Assembly (NCBI GenBank): GCA_003164815.1
Contig: PLUF01000044.1
Coordinates: 1-34,501, forward strand
Origin: Candidatus Gagatemarchaeum stordalenia
GTDB taxonomy: Archaea > Thermoproteota > Nitrososphaeria > Nitrososphaerales > Gagatemarchaeaceae
Length of the DNA: 34,501 nt
Direction: 5' to 3'
Under the pieces are notes generated by a model that saw only the letters and a list, made by a program, of their open reading frames with translations, made no database searches and had not been told where the DNA came from. Below, piece after piece: positions 30,585 to 34,501 of this stretch (the stretch's first letter is position 1; every line of letters begins with the position of its first letter). A program made the translations under genes and the position numbers.

Positions 30585-30810
30585 CTATTCTGGCGGAATC
30601 TCTTGCAGCATCTTACCGATGTTGATGCCGTTGCCCTTGTAGAAGAAGTATCTCGCTATGTAGATGAGGACGCCGGAGCCGAAGATGGTCACCAGGAGTA
30701 TGTCCGCGTCAGGGGTGGAGGGTCCTACTGCGGGTGTCGTGACGGCGAAGTAGAAGGTTATGGCCATTGCGACTACGGAGAGGAACCCGAAAATCTGGAG
30801 GACGCGAGGG
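30585..30810 (-). pseudogene. C-terminal remnant of an APC-family amino-acid permease
   Basis: In this frame about 70 residues read like the end of an APC permease: two hydrophobic helices ([20 protein letters not shown] and [20 protein letters not shown]) and the terminal phrase [14 protein letters not shown], a hallmark of archaeal and bacterial APC transporters ('Gid...fkEIPPE'). Upstream of about 30810 the frame continues but no longer resembles a permease; it lies antisense to an SDR fragment. About 85-90 percent of the expected gene is missing. It is a truncated, presumably dead gene. Confidence 0.7.
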
Positions 30811-30950
30811 CCGTCATAGAGGAGACGCCCCTGAAGCGTCTCGGGGCACCCGAAGAGGTGGCCAACGCCGCGGTCTATCTCGCCTCGGACGAATCGGACT
30901 TTGTGACAGGGGAGCTGCACATGGTCACGGGCGGACGAGGGATACACTGA
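30795..30950 (+). pseudogene. C-terminal remnant of an SDR
   Basis: About 50 codons encode the end of a FabG-like [34 protein letters not shown] and MVTGGRGIH, with a proper TGA stop. Everything upstream (cofactor motif, Tyr-Lys pair) is absent and replaced by the permease tail on the other strand. The final GGRG.. ending resembles that of the intact SDR at 29783-30538 (GGRGMR), so the two were probably related. The open frame can be drawn back to 30576, but that part is antisense to the permease and has no SDR features. Confidence 0.75.
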
Positions 30951-30974
30951 GCATCCCGTCGAAGCAACCGACAA

Positions 30975-30983
30975 CCATAAACG
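30975..30983 (+). promoter_or_regulatory. TATA-like box of the cyclase gene
   Basis: CCATAAACG, 29-37 bases before the ATG at 31012. A GC-rich imperfect inverted repeat (GGGGCCCCACCCCAAGGGGCC, about 30987-31007) lies between it and the start and could form a hairpin in DNA or RNA. Confidence 0.4.
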
Positions 30984-31011
30984 AGGGGGCCCCACCCCAA
31001 GGGGCCAACGC

Positions 31012-31998
31012 ATGTCTGGAGCAAGACGCCGCAAGGACCGCGCACCACCCGCGGTAGAAAAAATCAACCCGCCGATGACTGAGGCGGAGTTCGACCAGCT
31101 ATTCAACGACGTCTCGAACTGGGGCCGATGGGGCGAGGCCGACGAGAGAGGGACCCTGAACTATCTCACGCCTGAGCACGTCAGGAAGGCGGCTCTCCTT
31201 GTCCAGTCGGGCCGGTCGGTGTCGCTCTCGAGGGAGATCGACACGGTTCCTGCCGTTGACAATCCCAACCCTGCGGTCCATCTCATGATCAGGGGGTACG
31301 ACATCCCGGCCGACGCCGGCGAACCGCAGTTCGTCTCGGACCACCTCTCTTGCGGGTGCCACGGGAACGCTCACTCTCACATCGACGCGCTCTGCCACGT
31401 CGCCTACAAGGGGAGGCTCTACAACAACAGGCCACTGAGCATCGTCACGACGCACGGCGCCAGCGCGATGGACATCACGCGCTACGCGAACGGGATCGTG
31501 GGTCGCGGTGTGCTCCTGGACATCCCCAGGCTGAGGGGGACCAAGTGGCTGGAACCAGGCGACGCTGTGACCTCTGAGGACTTGCTCGCGGCCGAGGAGA
31601 AGCAGGGGGTGCACCTCGGCGAGGGCGACCTCTTCGCCTTCCGAGTCGGCCATCCGCTGCGCCGCAAGGAACTCGGCCCGTGGAACATCGAGCACGGCGG
31701 GCAGGGAAGGGCGGGACTCCACCCGACGGCGATGCGCCTACTGCACGAGAGAAAGGTTGCCGCTTTCCTTCCGGATGGAGACGGCGAGACCGTCCCGTCC
31801 AACGTCCAAGGCGTGCTCAATCCCGTCCACGCGCTGCAGATAGGGGCGATGGGCCTGGCGTGCGGAGACAGCCTGCAGTTCGAGGAGCTTGCCAAGGTCT
31901 GCGAGGAGGAGGGGCGATGGCACTTCATGGTCGTAGTGGCTCCTCTGAGGCTCCCGCGAGGGACGGGTTCGCTCGTGAATCCCGTCGCGATCTTCTGA
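31012..31998 (+). CDS. Cyclase-family hydrolase (kynurenine-formamidase-like)
   Basis: A 328-residue member of the cyclase / KynB-like metal hydrolase family. The metal motif, in other members HxGTHxDxxxH, appears as CHGNAHSHIDALCHV near residues 118-132, with His and Asp in place; CHVAYKGRLY follows. Further family features are LGEGDLFAFRVG, then GLHPTAMRLLHERKVAAF, DGDGETVP and a late region with WHFMVVVAPLRLPRGTGS. The N-terminal W-G-R-W-G-x-x-D-E-x-G-T-L-N-Y box (about 39-53) is typical of the longer subgroup acting on uncharacterised amides or lactones. ATG start behind a TATA-like box. The next gene (D-threonine aldolase-like) follows on the same strand after 73 bases. Confidence 0.9.
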   Translation: MSGARRRKDRAPPAVEKINPPMTEAEFDQLFNDVSNWGRWGEADERGTLNYLTPEHVRKAALLVQSGRSVSLSREIDTVPAVDNPNPAVHLMIRGYDIPADAGEPQFVSDHLSCGCHGNAHSHIDALCHVAYKGRLYNNRPLSIVTTHGASAMDITRYANGIVGRGVLLDIPRLRGTKWLEPGDAVTSEDLLAAEEKQGVHLGEGDLFAFRVGHPLRRKELGPWNIEHGGQGRAGLHPTAMRLLHERKVAAFLPDGDGETVPSNVQGVLNPVHALQIGAMGLACGDSLQFEELAKVCEEEGRWHFMVVVAPLRLPRGTGSLVNPVAIF

Positions 31999-32071
31999 CC
32001 GTCCGGCAAGGGCGACCCTGCGCCCGAAGGCAAGTTCAATACTCCGACGTTAGCAAGGAGGGACGAGGAAA

Positions 32072-33160
32072 ATGAACATCGACGAGCTACCGACGCCGGC
32101 GGTCGTTATAGACCTCGACGCAGTCGAAAGGAACATCAGGAAGATGCAGGACTTCGTGAACTCGAGGGGCTGCGGAGTGAGGCCTCACGCGAAATCTCAC
32201 AAGAGCCCGTTCATAGCGAAGAAGCAGATGGACGCGGGCGCTGTCGGCCAGTGCTGCCAGACGCTGATCGAGGCAGAGGCCCTGATGCTCAACGGCATAG
32301 ACCACGTGCTCCTCACCACCAACCTGGCGAGCACGGGAGCGATAGAGAGGTTCCTCAACCTCTCCAGGAACGGAGACATCAAGATCATCGTCGACGGGAG
32401 GGAGAACGCCGAGATGCTCGCCAAGGCCGCCCGTCACAGGGGCTCGTCGGCGGACGTCGTGGTGGATCTGGATGTCGGGGGGGCCAAGACAGGCCAGCAG
32501 CCCGGGGAACCCGCGGCGAAGTTCGCCAAATGGATCACCGAGACCGACGGGCTCAGATTCAGGGGCATCCAGGGGTACGAGGGGCACCTCCAGATCAGCA
32601 CGCCCGACTTCGAGGAGAGGAAGGCCAAAGCGATGGAGGCGCTCGGGAAAATCACCGCGACGATCGACGCGCTCAGAGCGCTCGGAATCACCCCGGAGAT
32701 AGTCACGTGCGGGGGGACCGGCACGTACAACATCTCCGCAGGATACCCCGGCGTCACCGACATCCAGCCTGGCTCCTACATCTACATGGACCGCAGGTAT
32801 GGCGAGATCGGGTCTGCCGGGACGGACTTCGAGAAGTCCATGACCGTGATAGCGACGGTGATCAGCGCGCCCACGCCGACGAGGGCAGTGACGGACCTCG
32901 GCTGGAAGGGGGTCGGCATCGAGTACGAGGCCATCGGATTCGGCGGGATGCCCACGCCCCTCCTCCCGGGCCTCAAGTACAGTCCCGGTGGCGACGAGCA
33001 CGGCATTCTCACAGCCTCGGAGCCTCGCTATCGCCCGAACGTGGGCGACAGGGTGAGGTTCCTCCCGGCTCACTGCGACACGACCCTCAATCTCTACGGG
33101 TTCTTCTACGGGGTAAGGGGAGACAGGGTGGAGGTCGTCGGTCCTGTCGCGCGGCGCTGA
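32072..33160 (+). CDS. D-threonine aldolase / D-serine dehydratase-like PLP enzyme
   Basis: A 362-residue fold-type III PLP enzyme with an alanine-racemase-like barrel and a C-terminal metal-binding domain. The PLP lysine is K41 in RPHAKSHKSP; the opening ELPTPAVVIDLDAVERNI is typical. GYEGHLQI, VTCGGTGTY and PGSYIYMD follow at the expected places. The zinc site of this group is visible as LPAHCDTTLNLY near residue 340. Members cleave D-threonine to glycine and acetaldehyde or dehydrate D-serine, or act on related D-3-hydroxyamino acids such as D-threo-3-hydroxyaspartate; the exact substrate is not determinable. AAGGAGGGACGAGG just before the ATG is a strong ribosome site, in contrast to the leaderless neighbours, so the gene may be read from the cyclase promoter. 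Confidence 0.92.
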   Translation: MNIDELPTPAVVIDLDAVERNIRKMQDFVNSRGCGVRPHAKSHKSPFIAKKQMDAGAVGQCCQTLIEAEALMLNGIDHVLLTTNLASTGAIERFLNLSRNGDIKIIVDGRENAEMLAKAARHRGSSADVVVDLDVGGAKTGQQPGEPAAKFAKWITETDGLRFRGIQGYEGHLQISTPDFEERKAKAMEALGKITATIDALRALGITPEIVTCGGTGTYNISAGYPGVTDIQPGSYIYMDRRYGEIGSAGTDFEKSMTVIATVISAPTPTRAVTDLGWKGVGIEYEAIGFGGMPTPLLPGLKYSPGGDEHGILTASEPRYRPNVGDRVRFLPAHCDTTLNLYGFFYGVRGDRVEVVGPVARR

Positions 33161-33440
33161 GGCCGTCCGGATGCTCGGCGACAAGATCAGGCACGTGCAC
33201 GTGAAGGACGCCTTCGGGAGGCCGGGCGTCTTCGGCGAGACCTTCACGTTCCCGTTCCTCGGGGAGGGAATCATAGACTGGACGGCGTTCTTTGGTGCTC
33301 TGAAGGAAATCGACTATCAAGGCTACCTGTCGCTCGAGTTCGGGAACGACAGCTACCTCAACAACGTCTGCGACGGAGACTGGACCAGGGCCGCTGTCCT
33401 GCTCCGGGAACGGGCCAAGAAGCTCCTACCGAGGGGATGA
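33156..33440 (+). pseudogene. C-terminal fragment of a sugar-phosphate isomerase/epimerase (TIM barrel)
   Basis: About 95 codons resemble the last third of xylose-isomerase-like TIM barrels: AEAVRMLGDKIRHVHVKD (HVHVKD is the family motif), then PFLGEGIIDWTAFFGALKEI and GYLSLEFGND with the metal-binding Glu. The first two thirds of the barrel are absent: similarity begins at about 33156, inside the last codons of the upstream gene. A short frame with ATG 33171 gives 89 residues, which cannot form a barrel. I read it as a 5'-truncated gene left by a recombination next to the aldolase gene. Whether a short protein is made is unknown. Confidence 0.75.
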
Positions 33441-33471
33441 ACCGTGCGCGAGTTGGAACGAGACCGTGAAA

Positions 33472-33480
33472 GGCATAAGG
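33472..33480 (+). promoter_or_regulatory. TATA-like box of the MBL-fold gene
   Basis: AGGCATAAG, 26-34 bases before the GTG at 33506. GGCAGAAA sits just before the start codon. Confidence 0.4.
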
Positions 33481-33505
33481 GCGACGCGAAGCAGGTAGGC
33501 AGAAA

Positions 33506-34411
33506 GTGATCACCTCAAAGGTCGCTGACAATGTCTACATGGTCGACACGGTGGCTCTTGGTCGCCCCGGTTCGGTCGCGGCGTACGTCCTCAAGGGCTC
33601 GAAGGTCGCCCTCGTAGACTGCGGATACGCCACCTCCTCGGGGACTGTGCTCGAGGGCCTGCGCGAGCTTGGGATCACCCCGTCGGAGGTCGATTACGTC
33701 GTTCCCACCCACGTGCACCTCGACCACGCAGGCGGAGCGGGGGAGCTGATCAGGCACATGCCGAGGGCCAAGGTGATCGCCCAGGAGCGCGGCGTGCCTC
33801 ACCTCGTGGACCCGACCCGCCTGATCCAGAGCGCGACGTCTGTCTTTGGGGAGGCGACGATCGACGCTTACGGGAGACCGACCGGGATAGACAAGGAGAG
33901 GATACTCGCGGTGGGGGAGGAGCTGCACGTCGACCTCGGAGGCCTTTCATTCACCGCCCTGCACGCGCCTGGGCACGCGCCCCACCAGATCTCTATCTAC
34001 GTCGGAGAGAGGAAGGTGCTCATCGCCGCCGATGCTGTTGGGGCGGTCTATCCCTCTGTACCCGTCGTCATGCCGGTCACCCCGCCGCCGAGCCTCGACC
34101 CGGAACAGCTCGGCAGGACCACGGACCGACTTGCTCAGCTGGATGCAGAGACCCTGCTCGCCCCGCACTTCGGCGTCAGGACGGATGTGCGGCACGTCCT
34201 AGAGGAGACCAAGAAGAAGACGCGCGAATGGATCGCGACCGTACGGCCGCTCAGGCAGTCAGGAAGCTCGCTCGACGACGTGGCGGCCGCCCTGAGGAAA
34301 CAGGTGTCAGAGGAATCAGGGGTCAGCGAGAAAGACTTCCCCACGTACGCCGACGTCTCGATCAGGATCAGCGCGATGGGGATCCTGCACTTTCTTGAGA
34401 AGAACCAGTAG
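33506..34411 (+). CDS. MBL-fold metallo-hydrolase
   Basis: A 301-residue metallo-beta-lactamase-fold protein. The metal motif is THVHLDHAGGAGEL, with H69, H71, D73 and H74; the third His is in APGHAPHQIS, the bridging Asp in LIAADAVGAVYP, and a later His in LAPHFGV, giving a full dinuclear site. The C-terminal helical cap (about 225-301) is typical of glyoxalase II / flavoprotein-like and thioesterase-like MBL members. Such enzymes hydrolyse thioesters, lactones or similar esters. GTG start close behind a TATA-like box. It appears to be the first intact gene after the isomerase remnant and ends 35 bases before the next ATG. Confidence 0.92.
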   Translation: MITSKVADNVYMVDTVALGRPGSVAAYVLKGSKVALVDCGYATSSGTVLEGLRELGITPSEVDYVVPTHVHLDHAGGAGELIRHMPRAKVIAQERGVPHLVDPTRLIQSATSVFGEATIDAYGRPTGIDKERILAVGEELHVDLGGLSFTALHAPGHAPHQISIYVGERKVLIAADAVGAVYPSVPVVMPVTPPPSLDPEQLGRTTDRLAQLDAETLLAPHFGVRTDVRHVLEETKKKTREWIATVRPLRQSGSSLDDVAAALRKQVSEESGVSEKDFPTYADVSIRISAMGILHFLEKNQ

Positions 34412-34414
34412 AGA

Positions 34415-34424
34415 ACTTTAAGAG
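34415..34424 (+). promoter_or_regulatory. TATA-like box of the gene at the window end
   Basis: ACTTTAAGAG, 23-32 bases before the ATG at 34447. Confidence 0.45.
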
Positions 34425-34446
34425 ACTTTTGGGAGCTGGCTCGCGC

Positions 34447-34501
34447 ATGGTCACGGAGAGGAGGTTCGCCGCGTTCAGCAAGAAGGCCGTCCCGCCTAGG
34501 A
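34447..34501 (+). CDS. Start of a further gene, cut by the window end
   Basis: An ATG followed by 18 open codons (MVTERRFAAFSKKAVPPR) to the window edge, behind a TATA-like box at the right distance. Codon use is GC-ending like the neighbours. The piece is too short to assign a family. Confidence 0.5.
   Translation, partial: MVTERRFAAFSKKAVPPR

Noticed and set aside
30576-30790. Plus-strand N-terminal part of the SDR-remnant frame
   Set aside because: It has no SDR features and is antisense to the permease tail, whose helices and EIPPE end are convincing.
1-34501. CRISPR array, rRNA, transposase or replication origin
   Set aside because: No regularly spaced direct repeats, rRNA-like blocks, transposase motifs or origin-type repeat clusters were seen.

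Overview
The window is GC-rich and densely coded, and most likely comes from the chromosome of a TACK-type archaeon, perhaps a soil or terrestrial Thaumarchaeota/Nitrososphaeria relative. Evidence seen directly: (i) most genes or operons have a TATA-like box about 22-36 bases before the start codon, so many transcripts should be leaderless or nearly so; (ii) a tRNA-Leu gene has two small introns, one at the usual 37/38 site and one at the D-arm/anticodon-stem junction, as known in Crenarchaeota and Thaumarchaeota; (iii) there is a short-chain-type polyprenyl diphosphate synthase, a PolX with a PHP domain, a single-helix TatA-like protein and a very large S53 protease. The lineage is inference; no rRNA or ribosomal protein gene is present to fix it.

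Layout. 0.2-3.2 kb (+): a compact operon of polyprenyl diphosphate synthase, a small helical protein, a lipocalin-type protein resembling CrtC/AttH hydratases, and an SCP2-like lipid-binding protein; a candidate isoprenoid/lipid modification unit. 3.2-7.6 kb (-): uncharacterised proteins, including a cysteine-rich locus of three genes, a DUF3303-like protein with a zinc-type tail, and a VioB-type ferritin-like protein. 7.7-9.9 kb (+): a TolB_N-TPR protein overlapping a small membrane protein. 10.0-14.7 kb (+): a MoxR / DUF58 / DUF4129 operon with extra membrane proteins. 14.7-16.4 kb: an ArsR-like regulator (+), a 55-residue protein and a TatA-like protein (both -). 16.6-19.4 kb (+): M24 peptidase and PolX, translationally coupled.

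19.4-20.5 kb is the most unusual part. A degenerate copy of the 5' half of tRNA-Leu(UAA), with its own promoter element, is followed by a LAGLIDADG homing endonuclease gene and then by the intact, two-intron tRNA-Leu(UAA) gene with the same promoter element at the same spacing. An SDR (20.6 kb) and a 1352-residue S53 protease (21.5-25.6 kb, -) follow.

25.7-34.5 kb is a catabolic region that looks recently reworked. It holds a DAO-family FAD oxidoreductase with an LsrF-type aldolase/thiolase, a VOC protein, a decayed LsrK-type FGGY kinase, two SDRs (one only a remnant), the tail of an amino-acid permease, a kynurenine-formamidase-type cyclase, a D-threonine aldolase/D-serine dehydratase-like enzyme, the C-terminal piece of a sugar-phosphate isomerase, and an MBL-fold hydrolase. 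Four broken genes within about 5 kb indicate repeated recombination and gene loss, while the intact enzymes keep good motifs. No CRISPR array, rRNA, transposase or replication origin was seen.
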